A DNA stretch of 64,000 nt from Ruminococcus sp. XPD3002 (GTDB lineage: Bacteria > Bacillota > Clostridia > Oscillospirales > Ruminococcaceae): positions 2,071-66,070 of the forward strand of contig FPJT01000017.1 of the NCBI GenBank assembly GCA_900119535.1. The letters run 5' to 3'. This document shows positions 37,614 to 45,637 of the stretch, in pieces. Position numbers and translations under genes: made by a program. Each line of letters begins with the position of its first letter. Position 1 is the first letter of the stretch. The notes beneath the pieces are model-generated. The model was not told the DNA's origin and ran no database searches. It worked only from the letters and a program-made list of their open reading frames with translations.

Positions 37614-38246
37614 TTAAGCCTTAACGCTGTCAACGATATATACGATTCCGCCCTTAGGACCGGGAACTGCACCCTTGATAGCGATGAGATTGTTTTCTGT
37701 GTCTATCTTAACTATTTCGAGGTTCTGAACAGTAACCTGCTCAGCGCCCATGTGACCAGCCATGCCCTTGCCCTTATAGATTCTTGAAGGGGATGAGCAA
37801 GCACCCATTGATCCAGCCTGTCTGTGAACAGGGCCTGTACCGTGAGTTTCCTTGAGTCTGTGCTGGTTGTGACGCTTGATAGCGCCTGCGAAGCCCTTAC
37901 CCTTGCTTGTGCCGACAACGTCGATAGCGTCGCCAACTGCAAAAGTATCAGCCTTAACGATATCACCAACATTGAGTGAATCGCAGTCATCAAGTCTGAA
38001 TTCCTTAAGAGTCTTCTTGCAAGCAACGTCAGCCTTGTCGAAGTGGCCCTTCATAGGCTTGTTCACTCTCTGAACCTTAACGTCGCCGTAGCCGAGCTGT
38101 AATGCTGCGTAACCGTCGTTCTCAACAGTCTTCTTCTGAACGACAACGCATGGGCCGGCTTCTACTACTGTTACAGGAATAACCTTTCCTGCCTCGTCGA
38201 AGATCTGAGTCATACCGATCTTCTTACCGATAATGCCTTTCTGCAT
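37614..38246 (-). CDS. rplC: 50S ribosomal protein L3
   Basis: 210 residues. [20 protein letters not shown] and [20 protein letters not shown] are diagnostic. It nucleates 50S assembly. It is separated from rpsJ by an unusually long, structured spacer of 109 bases. Confidence 0.97.
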   Translation of the reverse strand: MQKGIIGKKIGMTQIFDEAGKVIPVTVVEAGPCVVVQKKTVENDGYAALQLGYGDVKVQRVNKPMKGHFDKADVACKKTLKEFRLDDCDSLNVGDIVKADTFAVGDAIDVVGTSKGKGFAGAIKRHNQHRLKETHGTGPVHRQAGSMGACSSPSRIYKGKGMAGHMGAEQVTVQNLEIVKIDTENNLIAIKGAVPGPKGGIVYIVDSVKA

Positions 38247-38272
38247 ATCTGTTTCCTCCTGTTAGGTTATTG

Positions 38273-38329
38273 GTTGACGAAGGTCGTCAACATGACCGGC
38301 GGACTACCGCCATTCCGCTTCCCGAGCGG
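38273..38329 (-). promoter_or_regulatory. Three-hairpin spacer between rpsJ and rplC
   Basis: In transcript order: CCGCT / AGCGG (38315-38329), GGCGG / CCGCC with a four-base loop (38298-38311), and GTTGACGA / TCGTCAAC with a three-base loop (38273-38291). They occupy most of a 109-base gap in an operon whose other gaps are mostly under 25 bases. It could be a processing site, an internal ribosomal-protein binding site or a translation control element. Confidence 0.5.
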
Positions 38330-38355
38330 TGGTTTGCAGTGTACGATGCGGTTAA

Positions 38356-38670
38356 TTACTTAACCTCCATAACAACGTCTACGCCTGCGGGGATCTCAAG
38401 CTTATCAAGAGCAGCAGTTGTCTTCTCTGTAGGACGGATAACGTCGATGAGTCTCTTGTGAGTTCTCATTTCGAACTGCTCGCGGCTATCCTTGTACTTG
38501 TGTACAGCACGGAGGATAGTAACAACTTCCTTGTCTGTAGGGAGCGGGATAGGTCCTGAAACTCTTGCACCGCTTCTCTTAGCTGCTTCAACGATCTTAG
38601 CTGCAGCGATGTCTACTGTAGCGTGATCGTAACCCTTGATCTTGAATCTGATCTTTTCGTTGACTGCCAT
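38356..38670 (-). CDS. rpsJ: 30S ribosomal protein S10
   Basis: 104 residues. [20 protein letters not shown] and [20 protein letters not shown] are diagnostic. First gene of the S10 operon; in many bacteria it is also a NusE antitermination factor. Preceded by GAGGAGGCG and a leader of about 330 bases. Confidence 0.97.
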   Translation of the reverse strand: MAVNEKIRFKIKGYDHATVDIAAAKIVEAAKRSGARVSGPIPLPTDKEVVTILRAVHKYKDSREQFEMRTHKRLIDVIRPTEKTTAALDKLEIPAGVDVVMEVK

Positions 38671-39008
38671 ATTTTCGCCTCCTCGGATAATTTTTCGGGG
38701 GCAGAGAACAACTCTCTGAGGGATCTGTTAACACGTTTCCGTGTGTTTCCTGCGCTATCTGATAAAAAAACTCGAAAAACCGTTGTTTTCCGAGCCACTG
38801 ATCATAAATAGAGACATAGTCTGAGCATAGTGATGCACACGCAAGCTGCATCGCTGCTCTAAACACCGACTGTGTTCGCTATCCCAATCGCCCGGTTTGA
38901 AATCGGACATACTCCACGGAAATTCCCTGACAAACCGTCAGCAACCTTCCGCTTCAACGCATATCATCTGCAGTCAGAGCGCTGTAACTTGTGCGCTCAA
39001 CAGTTAGT
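38671..39008 (-). promoter_or_regulatory. S10-operon leader
   Basis: About 330 transcribed bases without a believable gene (two overlapping frames have no ribosome site or family look). It contains the hairpin at 38764-38794 and a smaller AACAC / GTGTT hairpin downstream of it. Long leaders with attenuators before rpsJ are known in other phyla as targets of L4; the sequence here does not show which protein acts. Confidence 0.55.
38764..38794 (-). terminator. Terminator hairpin inside the S10-operon leader (possible attenuator)
   Basis: On the minus strand CTCGGAAAAC ... GTTTTTCGAG forms a stem (with G-T pairs) followed directly by seven T residues. It lies about 215 bases after the promoter and about 95 bases before rpsJ, where a plain terminator would silence the operon; conditional termination is the natural reading. 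Confidence 0.6.
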
Positions 39009-39037
39009 ATTATATCATAATATTGCCGATAATGCAA
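39009..39037 (-). promoter_or_regulatory. Promoter of the S10-spc-alpha operon
   Basis: TTGCAT (39032-39037) and perfect TATAAT (39009-39014) on the minus strand, spacer exactly 17. No other promoter as good is seen within the 15-kb operon. Confidence 0.8.
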
Positions 39038-39174
39038 GGAATTTCCAAAACTTTTCGCATTATCAATTGTAAATTTTTTATGAACGAGTTTTTATATTTA
39101 AAAATACCGATATTTTATGTATTTTCGATGATTAGTAGGCTTTTTTGACGTTAAAATTCCCACAATAATGCTTA

Positions 39175-39203
39175 TTTACTTTTTTAAATCATTGTGTTAT
39201 AAT
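39175..39203 (+). promoter_or_regulatory. Promoter of the small lipoprotein gene
   Basis: TTTACT (39175-39180) and TATAAT (39198-39203), spacer 17. A small GGAGA / TCTCC hairpin (39211-39223) starts the leader. Confidence 0.6.
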
Positions 39204-39251
39204 ACTTAACGGAGAATATCTCCGCACTTATATAGAAAGAAGGATATAAAC

Positions 39252-39923
39252 ATGAGAAAAGTAATTAGCATCGCTGCCGCTTCTCTCCTCATCGCAGCAA
39301 CACTTACAGGCTGCGGAAGCTCTTCAAGCAGCTCTTCAGAGAGCTCAGCTCCCGAGGCTACTACAGCAGAGGCAACTACAGAGGCTGAGACAGATGCAGA
39401 AACCTCCGAAGGCGCAAGCGAGGACGAGGATGAAGAACTCAAGCCCGTAGACCTTACACTCAAGGATTGTACAGAGGCCGACTTTGCAGGCAAGTGGGAA
39501 TGCAAGAAGATCGTTACTTCCGAAGAGACAATGGAAGGCGAATATTTCGGTATCCCGATCTACGCTATCATGAACGTTACATTCAATGAGGACAAGACAG
39601 GCGTTGTAGGTTCAAGCCTTGCAGCTACTCCCGAAGAGGATAAGCCCGAGGAGTTCAAATGGGAGCTCAGCGGAAATCAGGCTACTATCACTGCAACCGA
39701 TGACGATGAGCCCGCTTATGCAGGTTTCGACGGCGACAACCTTGTTTTCTTCGACGAGAACAAGTACGCTGTTTACTACTTCGACAAGGTCGATGATTTC
39801 ACACCTTTCGACATCAACGAATTCTACGGTTCATTCTCAGACGAAACAACAGAAGAAGGTGCTGCTTCCGAGGGCTCAACAGAGTCTGCTACAGAAGCCG
39901 AAGCAACCACTTCAGCTGAGTGA
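39252..39923 (+). CDS. Lipoprotein with acidic low-complexity arms
   Basis: 223 residues. The signal peptide ends in a lipobox (LTGC, Cys21), then a Ser run and a Glu/Ala/Thr-rich linker (about 29-60), a folded core of about 120 residues (DFAGKWECKKIV ... FTPFDINEFYGSF) and another Glu/Thr/Ser tail. I do not recognise the core; GKWE... with following beta strands recalls lipocalin-like extracellular domains but no family can be named. It is flanked by its own promoter and terminator. Confidence 0.75.
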   Translation: MRKVISIAAASLLIAATLTGCGSSSSSSSESSAPEATTAEATTEAETDAETSEGASEDEDEELKPVDLTLKDCTEADFAGKWECKKIVTSEETMEGEYFGIPIYAIMNVTFNEDKTGVVGSSLAATPEEDKPEEFKWELSGNQATITATDDDEPAYAGFDGDNLVFFDENKYAVYYFDKVDDFTPFDINEFYGSFSDETTEEGAASEGSTESATEAEATTSAE

Positions 39924-39942
39924 TAAACCGACCTTTCAGAGC

Positions 39943-39970
39943 AAAAAGAGGACCTTGTGTCCTCTTTTTT
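39943..39970 (+). terminator. Terminator after the lipoprotein gene
   Basis: Perfect stem AAAAAGAGGAC / GTCCTCTTTTT with a 5-base loop, ending in a T-run. Confidence 0.9.
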
Positions 39971-40170
39971 GTTGTAAACCGAATCAAAACGCACCGTCCG
40001 GTGCCCGGAAAGTGCCTCTTCACTGATTTCTGAGTTCTTAGCTCTTAGTTCTGATCGCCACTTTCTGCTTTCTGTTCACTTATTACTTCTTTCTGATTAC
40101 TGCTTTCTGTTCACTGATTTCTGCTTTCTGATTTCTGACTACTCTGAACTGAATGCATTTTTGGCAAAAA
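39971..40170. other. Intergenic low-complexity tract
   Basis: From about 40020 to 40140 the plus strand is a degenerate string of TTTCTG, TTACTG and TTCACTG units (CTGATTTCTG, CTGCTTTCTG and similar). No gene is present. A shorter stretch of the same style (complement CAGAAAG) occurs near 9770-9835 upstream of polA. Confidence 0.5.
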
Positions 40171-40174
40171 CCGA

Positions 40175-40203
40175 TTGACAACCTCTTTTTTATGTAGTAT
40201 AAT
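40175..40203 (+). promoter_or_regulatory. Promoter of the two-component/HtrA unit
   Basis: TTGACA (40175-40180) and TATAAT (40198-40203), both consensus, spacer 17. It gives a leader of about 95 bases before the response regulator. Confidence 0.85.
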
Positions 40204-40303
40204 TAGTTTGTATAGTTCGTTTTATGCGGCAGTATCACAGGCTGCGCTCATTAGAATACAAAACTAAAGGGAATACAAAATTAAAGAAAGAGGTATTTGC
40301 AAT

Positions 40304-41011
40304 ATGGCAAATGAAAAAAGCTTCAAAGTACTGATCGTTGACGATGATAAAAATATATGTGATCTTCTCCGCCTTTACCTCGAAAAGGACGGTTACAGCG
40401 TTATCCTCTCACATGACGGCGAAGAGGCTGTCGTTAAATTCAATGCCCTTAAGCCCGATATGGTCCTTCTGGACATAATGCTTCCGGGTATGGACGGCTG
40501 GCAGGTCTGCCGTGAGATAAGAAAGAAATCAAACGTTCCGATAATCATGATAACTGCAAAGGGCGAGACTATCGACAAGGTGATCGGTCTCGAACTGGGC
40601 GCAGACGACTATATCGTAAAGCCTTTCGACGCAAAGGAAGTTATCGCACGTATCAATGCTGTTACACGCCGTGCAGGCAACATCAATGTTGAGCCTGAGA
40701 TAAAGGAAGTCCGCTATGACAAGCTCTCGGTAAACATGACAAGATACGAGCTTAAGGTAAACGGCAAGAACATCGATACTCCGCCAAAGGAACTCGAACT
40801 CCTTTTCTACCTTGCTTCAAACCCGAACAGAGTCTACACAAGAGATCAGCTCCTTGATGAGGTATGGGGATTTGAATACTACGGCGATTCACGTACTATC
40901 GATGTTCACATCAAGCGTCTCCGTGAAAAGCTGGAGGGCGTTTCAGACAAATGGTCCCTTAAAACCGTATGGGGCGTAGGCTATAAATTCGAAGCCGAAG
41001 AAGAGGAATGA
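40304..41011 (+). CDS. OmpR/PhoB-family response regulator
   Basis: 235 residues. Receiver domain with acidic pocket VDDD, phosphoacceptor Asp57 (LLDIMLPGMDGW), conserved Thr and Lys (MITAKGE, YIVKPF); C-terminal winged helix with LELLFYLASNPNRVYTRDQL and SRTIDVHIKRLREKL. Partner of the kinase downstream. The layout regulator-kinase-HtrA recalls envelope-stress or WalRK-like units, but identity to WalR cannot be claimed. Confidence 0.93.
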   Translation: MANEKSFKVLIVDDDKNICDLLRLYLEKDGYSVILSHDGEEAVVKFNALKPDMVLLDIMLPGMDGWQVCREIRKKSNVPIIMITAKGETIDKVIGLELGADDYIVKPFDAKEVIARINAVTRRAGNINVEPEIKEVRYDKLSVNMTRYELKVNGKNIDTPPKELELLFYLASNPNRVYTRDQLLDEVWGFEYYGDSRTIDVHIKRLREKLEGVSDKWSLKTVWGVGYKFEAEEEE

Positions 41012-41037
41012 TCCTCTTTTATCCGCGATCAGATTTC

Positions 41038-41058
41038 AGGGGACGTCCGCTGTCCCCT
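41038..41058 (+). terminator. Hairpin between regulator and kinase genes
   Basis: AGGGGAC / GTCCCCT with a 7-base loop, followed by a T-rich stretch (GTTTGTATTATT). It looks like a weak terminator that would lower kinase expression relative to the regulator. The rest of the 212-base gap holds a smaller CATGGA / TCCGTG hairpin but no gene. Confidence 0.5.
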
Positions 41059-41223
41059 GTTTGTATTATTGGCATATCTGAAAACCTGTCCGGTTAAGAA
41101 AAAACGTATAGTTGCGGCAGAGACATGGAAAACTCCGTGGAAAGTCCGACCGACATACGCCGTGCATAGCCGTTTTTTCTCAAAGCGGATCTTTAGAAAT
41201 GCCCTTATATGAGGTGATATACC

Positions 41224-42687
41224 ATGAACAGCAAAAACAGCTCATATTACCTGCTTTTCCGCTATGCCCTGATAATAGCCGTGATAATGCTTCTCATCAC
41301 TGGTTTTGTCATGGTAACGATATCCTCTGCGTTCTATAAACGCTCAAAGCTGAATGAACTCCGCTCGGTAGGCGATCTGTTCATGAGCTGTGTAAAGGAA
41401 GAATACAATTCTACGGGAAGCGCAGACAACGATATAGTAAGAAGAATGCACATGGCCTTCTCGGAACAGTACGATCTAAGCATCTATCTCTACGACTCCG
41501 AGGGTACCTGCATCATTTCTCCCGACAACGCAGAAAACGGACAGAAACTGCCGGACAATATGAAGGAAACTATCGATAAAGATGACGAGATACTCGAACT
41601 CAACAGTACGAACTACTCCAGCAGCGGTCCGCAGACTGTATACGGAGCGGTCACATTTCTTAAATCCGGTGTACTGTCCCCCGTTAAATGCTACACGGTC
41701 ATCTACGGAGATCCAAAGGACATCAATACCTTTACTGCCGAGATAACTCTGTTTTACGCAGTTTTCGCAATCATCGGCATCTACATCACTTACCTGCTCC
41801 TTAAGCGAAGGATAAAGAAGTATATCAGCTACGAGACCAATTTCCTCAGAATAACCGAACAGTACGCCAAGGGAGACTTCTCCGAGAAGATACATTCCGA
41901 ACTTCCCGGCGATATGAAGGACATTGCCGACAGAGTAAACGCTCTTGCCGCAAACGTTGCAAAAAGCGACGAGACAAGCAAGACCTTCATCGCAAACGTA
42001 TCCCACGAGCTGAGAACTCCTATGACTACTATCGGCGGTTTCGTCGACGGTATCCTCGACGGCACTATCAAGAAGACCAAGCAGAACGAGTACCTTATAC
42101 TCGTATCAAAAGAGATAAAGCGACTCAGGATACTCATAAGCTCAATGCTCAATATGACACGTTTTGAATCGGGTACCATGTCCCCTAACTTCGTAAACAC
42201 AAACATAACCGATCTCGTTATACAGACTGTCTTCATGTTCGAGAAGAAGATAGACGACAAGCACCTTGAAGTTGAAGGACTCGGAAGCGGCAGAATGAAT
42301 GCCGTAGTCGATCCCGACCTCATGCAGCAGGTCATCTACAACCTCGTCGAGAACGCTGTAAAGTTCGTGAACGAAGGAGGAACTCTCTCCTTCCGCTTTG
42401 AACAGAACGACGGACTGAATATCATAGGTATCAAGAATACGGGCGAAGGTCTTCAGAACTCAGAGATACAGCAGGTATTCGACCGCTTCTACAAGACCGA
42501 TTCAAGCCGCGGCAAGGACACTACGGGACTCGGTCTCGGACTTTCTATCTCACGCAAGATAGTTCACCTTCATAACGGTCATATAGTTGTTAAGAGCGTT
42601 TACGGTGAATATACAGAATTCCAGATACAGATTCCTTATGATCCTCGTGTTCCGGAAAAGACCAAAAACGGAAAAACCGCAAAATAG
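41224..42687 (+). CDS. Membrane histidine kinase
   Basis: 487 residues: helix 1 (about 12-35), an extracytoplasmic sensor of about 135 residues (36-170), helix 2 (172-194), HAMP (195-248), HisKA with FIANVSHELRTPMTT (His261), and HATPase with NLVENAVKF, the GLGLGLSISRKI G-box and F-box FDRFYKTDSS. GAGGTG precedes the ATG. Cognate of the upstream regulator; HtrA follows after 12 bases. Confidence 0.93.
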   Translation: MNSKNSSYYLLFRYALIIAVIMLLITGFVMVTISSAFYKRSKLNELRSVGDLFMSCVKEEYNSTGSADNDIVRRMHMAFSEQYDLSIYLYDSEGTCIISPDNAENGQKLPDNMKETIDKDDEILELNSTNYSSSGPQTVYGAVTFLKSGVLSPVKCYTVIYGDPKDINTFTAEITLFYAVFAIIGIYITYLLLKRRIKKYISYETNFLRITEQYAKGDFSEKIHSELPGDMKDIADRVNALAANVAKSDETSKTFIANVSHELRTPMTTIGGFVDGILDGTIKKTKQNEYLILVSKEIKRLRILISSMLNMTRFESGTMSPNFVNTNITDLVIQTVFMFEKKIDDKHLEVEGLGSGRMNAVVDPDLMQQVIYNLVENAVKFVNEGGTLSFRFEQNDGLNIIGIKNTGEGLQNSEIQQVFDRFYKTDSSRGKDTTGLGLGLSISRKIVHLHNGHIVVKSVYGEYTEFQIQIPYDPRVPEKTKNGKTAK

Positions 42688-42699
42688 AAAGGATAACAT

Positions 42700-44121
42700 A
42701 TGAACGATCGCGACGAACTTTTTACCGTCACACACAATCCTTCTGCGGATGAACCGCCGCAGAAAAGCTACATTCCAAAGCATGAAAAGCCTGCCGAAGA
42801 GAAATCAGCTCCGCAGGAAGACAAGATAAAAGAGGTAAGAGTGCCTGTATATGACGCCTTTATGTACGAACCTATAGGCTTCGACGATGCAGACAAGAGA
42901 AACGCTGAAAAAATGCGTGAGGCACAGCTTGCCGCCGAACACAAGAGCCGCATCAGACGTGAGCGCTCCATTGTATTCCTGTTCATTTTCCTGCTGCTTG
43001 TGACCGTCGGACTTGCAGTATACGGCATCATTTCCGATATCCTCAACGCAGACAAGGCGCTGAGAAGAACAGGTGCGGACAGAGCAGTAGTACTCTATCG
43101 CGAGCAAAAGCCCGAAGGTGCAAACGACCTATCCAATTTCAAGGACGAGGACGGCAGATACACTATCGAAGGTGCTGCCGCTGCCGTAAAGCCGTCAATA
43201 GTCGAGATATACGCCTACGATTCGGCTGCACGTAAAACTCCTACAGGTACAGGCTCGGGAATAGTTATCTCCGAGGACGGCTTCATCATAACAAATGCAC
43301 ACGTACTCGAACCCGACGGCTTCCACGATGTACATACAATGGACGGCGAAGTCTACACCGCAAAAGTCATCGGAAGCGACAAAAAGACCGATATCGCAGT
43401 TATCAAGGTAAACCGCGGCGAGTTCACTCCAGCAGTGCTCGGCGATTCGGACGAAACAATAGTCGGCGAACAGGTTATCGCAATAGGCAATCCCGCAGGT
43501 CTTTCAAGTACAGTTACCGACGGTATCGTATCAGCCGTTAACCGTAAGATAAAGAGCGACGCCACAGGCTTTGAAATGGACTGCATACAGACCAACGCAG
43601 ATATAAGTCCCGGAAACTCAGGCGGTGCGCTTGTAAACATGTACGGACAGGTAATAGGAATAACCTCCTCAAAGTACGTAAGCTCAAGCTATGAGGGACT
43701 CGGCTTCGCTATCACAATAAACGAAGCTTCACCAATAATAGAGGAACTCATCAAAAACGGCTATGTAAGCGGTCGATTCAGAATAGGTATCAGAGTCATC
43801 GATACAGCTACCGAGGCAAAACGTGCCGATATCAATGAAAGGATCGGCTTCGAGATACCAGAGGACTTTGAAGGTATTTACGTAGACTCGATCAGCGATG
43901 ATGCCGATATAGCGAAGTCCAAACTGAAAGCAGGCGACTTCATCACAAAGATAAACGATATAGCAGTTAAAACCTACGATGAGATGTACGATACCATAAG
44001 CGCTTCATACGGTCCCGGAGACACGGTACCTGCCACGATCGCACACATCGATAAGGACGGCAATATAAGCTACTACAACATAAAGTTCAAGCTCATGGAA
44101 GACACTTCTGGCAATTACTGA
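42700..44121 (+). CDS. htrA: HtrA/DegP-like serine protease
   Basis: 473 residues. A long charged cytoplasmic N-terminus (1-88), one helix (about 91-113), a trypsin-like domain with His201 (ITNAHVL), Asp231 (KTDIAVIK) and Ser307 (GNSGGALVN), and one C-terminal PDZ domain (about 365-465). It degrades or refolds damaged envelope and secreted proteins. Cotranscription with a two-component pair suggests it is part of the response. Its 3' end overlaps the convergent TIGR04086 gene by seven bases. Confidence 0.93.
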   Translation: MNDRDELFTVTHNPSADEPPQKSYIPKHEKPAEEKSAPQEDKIKEVRVPVYDAFMYEPIGFDDADKRNAEKMREAQLAAEHKSRIRRERSIVFLFIFLLLVTVGLAVYGIISDILNADKALRRTGADRAVVLYREQKPEGANDLSNFKDEDGRYTIEGAAAAVKPSIVEIYAYDSAARKTPTGTGSGIVISEDGFIITNAHVLEPDGFHDVHTMDGEVYTAKVIGSDKKTDIAVIKVNRGEFTPAVLGDSDETIVGEQVIAIGNPAGLSSTVTDGIVSAVNRKIKSDATGFEMDCIQTNADISPGNSGGALVNMYGQVIGITSSKYVSSSYEGLGFAITINEASPIIEELIKNGYVSGRFRIGIRVIDTATEAKRADINERIGFEIPEDFEGIYVDSISDDADIAKSKLKAGDFITKINDIAVKTYDEMYDTISASYGPGDTVPATIAHIDKDGNISYYNIKFKLMEDTSGNY

Positions 44122-44516
44122 TCCCTAAGTCCTCTCGGACGCTTTGAATTGACTCCGCATACTCCTCCTGCTGCACCGAAAAGGCACAGCAGAAGGAGTT
44201 TTTTTATGCTCATAGCAGAACCGTTCACAGCAAAAGCTGCCGCAGAGAGGAAAGCATACATAACTGCACCGCAGAGGATGCCGCCGATAAGTCCGCCCTT
44301 GCGCCTGAACTTTCCATATACGAAAGAACCCACAAAAGAACCTGCGGCAAGCGAAATGACCGAAAAGGCATCCATGAACATGAGCGAATCCATAAGAAAG
44401 CATACAAGCGCAGAAAACAGCAGAAGCAGTAAAAGACTGCAAAGTATCCCTGCAGCAGAAGATACTGCCGCCGCCGCAGTACCATCCGACCACAGACTCT
44501 TTCTCCGATGTGCCAT
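44115..44516 (-). CDS. TIGR04086-family membrane protein
   Basis: 133 residues with four helices: the pattern of small Gly/Ala-rich helices with GSFVGSFVYGKFRRKGGLIGG and GAAGGVCGV fits the TIGR04086 family of Firmicutes, whose role is unknown to me. The stop codon overlaps the 3' end of htrA. A terminator-like hairpin for htrA lies inside the coding sequence. Confidence 0.75.
   Translation of the reverse strand: MAHRRKSLWSDGTAAAAVSSAAGILCSLLLLLLFSALVCFLMDSLMFMDAFSVISLAAGSFVGSFVYGKFRRKGGLIGGILCGAVMYAFLSAAAFAVNGSAMSIKKLLLLCLFGAAGGVCGVNSKRPRGLRDQ
44161..44205 (+). terminator. htrA terminator embedded in the convergent gene
   Basis: ACTCCTCCTGCTG ... AGCAGAAGGAGT forms an imperfect stem of about 15 pairs around GAAAA, followed by seven T residues. 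On the opposite strand it encodes the Leu-rich last helix of the TIGR04086 protein. Confidence 0.65.
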
Positions 44517-44580
44517 AAGTACACCTCCCCCGTATCATCATCAATGGATAATATGCAGCCTGTGCCCGATATATGACAAA

Positions 44581-44610
44581 AAGGAACGCTTCTCTGTGAA
44601 AGCGTTCCTT
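44581..44610. terminator. Terminator after the XRE gene
   Basis: Perfect stem AAGGAACGCTT / AAGCGTTCCTT with an 8-base loop; A and T runs on both sides allow use in both directions. Confidence 0.85.
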
Positions 44611-44616
44611 TGCATC

Positions 44617-44823
44617 CTATTCCCTTGTATATTCAAACAAGTCTCCGGGCTGACATTCAAGAGCTTCGCATATAGCGTTCATGGTCTCGAAACGTATACC
44701 CTTCATTTTGCCTGTTTTTAGGTTCGAGAGGTTGACATTAGACATCCCTACTCTCTCGGCAAGCTCATTAAGAGACATCTTACGGTCCGCCATCATCTTA
44801 TCAAGTCTGATTATTATAGCCAT
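44617..44823 (-). CDS. XRE-family (Cro/CI-type) small regulator
   Basis: 68 residues, almost entirely a helix-turn-helix: MSLNELAERVGMSNVNLSNLK with GIRFETMNAICEALECQPGD downstream, the YozG-like form usually encoded next to DUF2975 proteins. It probably represses its own two-gene unit through the TTTAAAG sites upstream of the DUF2975 gene. Confidence 0.9.
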   Translation of the reverse strand: MAIIIRLDKMMADRKMSLNELAERVGMSNVNLSNLKTGKMKGIRFETMNAICEALECQPGDLFEYTRE

Positions 44824-44834
44824 ACCGCACCGCC

Positions 44835-45293
44835 TTACGCAATGAGGTCATTATCTTCCTGAAGGCTCAGTCCGTAAACGAACACCTCGGAGATTATACC
44901 TATGATGACACCAATGAAAATAATGAGCATATTTTTCGCATCGAATGTAAAAGTGACCATTTCTGTCTGAGCGTCAGCGCCTATTTCGGTATAGCTCGGC
45001 ATAAGACCGCCGATAAAAAGTATAACAGCCATGATACGGAGCTTTGTGATTATCTTTTTTGAAAACGGCTTTCCTGTTTTCCTGATCTCAAGCAGAATAA
45101 GACTTAACAGTCCCAGTTCGGCAAATATGATGAAATTATATACCGCATTGGTGATGAAGGGCTTGCCTTCGCCGTTCAGAAAGCACACAAACTGCCATAC
45201 GGAAGCTGCCAGTGCAGCGACGCATATAACGCAGGAAATAACAGTATCGGCAAAGGTTCTTTTTTTCAGTTTATAAGATATAGTATTACTCAT
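44835..45293 (-). CDS. DUF2975-family membrane protein
   Basis: 152 residues with four helices (about 19-36, 52-70, 86-105, 125-145). The pattern TGKPFSKKIITKLRIMAVIL matches DUF2975. Function unknown; the pairing with a small XRE regulator is widely conserved. 11 bases separate the two genes. GGAGATGC precedes the start. Confidence 0.8.
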   Translation of the reverse strand: MSNTISYKLKKRTFADTVISCVICVAALAASVWQFVCFLNGEGKPFITNAVYNFIIFAELGLLSLILLEIRKTGKPFSKKIITKLRIMAVILFIGGLMPSYTEIGADAQTEMVTFTFDAKNMLIIFIGVIIGIISEVFVYGLSLQEDNDLIA

Positions 45294-45308
45294 AACAGCA
45301 TCTCCTTT

Positions 45309-45412
45309 TTTAAAGTTTGACTTTAATTTTTTAAAGTTTTCTATCAGCTGATATCTGTATTATAGCACTGTTTTTAAAGCGTGTCAATAAGAATTTAAAG
45401 CCTCACTTTAAA
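45309..45412 (-). promoter_or_regulatory. Promoter with repeated TTTAAAG operator sites
   Basis: TTGACA (45382-45387) and TATAAT (45359-45364) on the minus strand, spacer 17. Around it are TTTAAAG at 45309, 45330, 45373 and 45394 and CTTTAAA at 45406. They pair into palindromes TTAAAGT/ACTTTAA (45310-45326), ACTTTAA/TTAAAGT (45320-45337) and TTTAAAG/CTTTAAA (45394-45412). Sites lie upstream, between and downstream of the promoter elements, as expected for a repressor. Confidence 0.7.
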
Positions 45413-45471
45413 TATCGTCGTATTCACCAAGTGAAGTAAACTATTTGCACTCCCGAACCGACATATATGAC

Positions 45472-45505
45472 AAAAACTCCCGCAGCTGTTGCCGCAGGAG
45501 TTTTT
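45472..45505. terminator. Bidirectional hairpin
   Basis: AAAAACTCC (45472-45480) pairs with GGAGTTTTT (45497-45505), with further pairing of GCAGC and GCCGC inside. It lies in the 344-base gap between the HlyD and DUF2975 genes, which has no gene. Confidence 0.6.
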
Positions 45506-45581
45506 GCTGTATCTTAATGAAATATTGTAGAAATCGTTCATTGTGTCTTTCATTTTTTAATATTGAAAGCTTTATTTTTCA

Positions 45582-45625
45582 GGCAGATCAGCAGCTTTTC
45601 TTTTTTTTGCGCTGCTGATCATGCC
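45582..45625 (-). terminator. Terminator of the transporter operon
   Basis: GGCAtGATCAGCAGC / GCTGCTGATCtGCC stem around an A/T-rich loop, 13 bases after the HlyD stop; followed on the minus strand by TGAAAAATAAAG, so the T-run is poor. Confidence 0.5.
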
Positions 45626-45637
45626 GGAATTACCTTA

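Noticed and set aside
38597..38866. 89-codon frame and others in the S10 leader
   Set aside because: No ribosome site, overlap with rpsJ in another frame, and composition typical of leader RNA.
41100..41200. Possible riboswitch or tRNA-like RNA before the kinase gene
   Set aside because: No known conserved core or cloverleaf could be matched by eye; kept only as an unexplained spacer.
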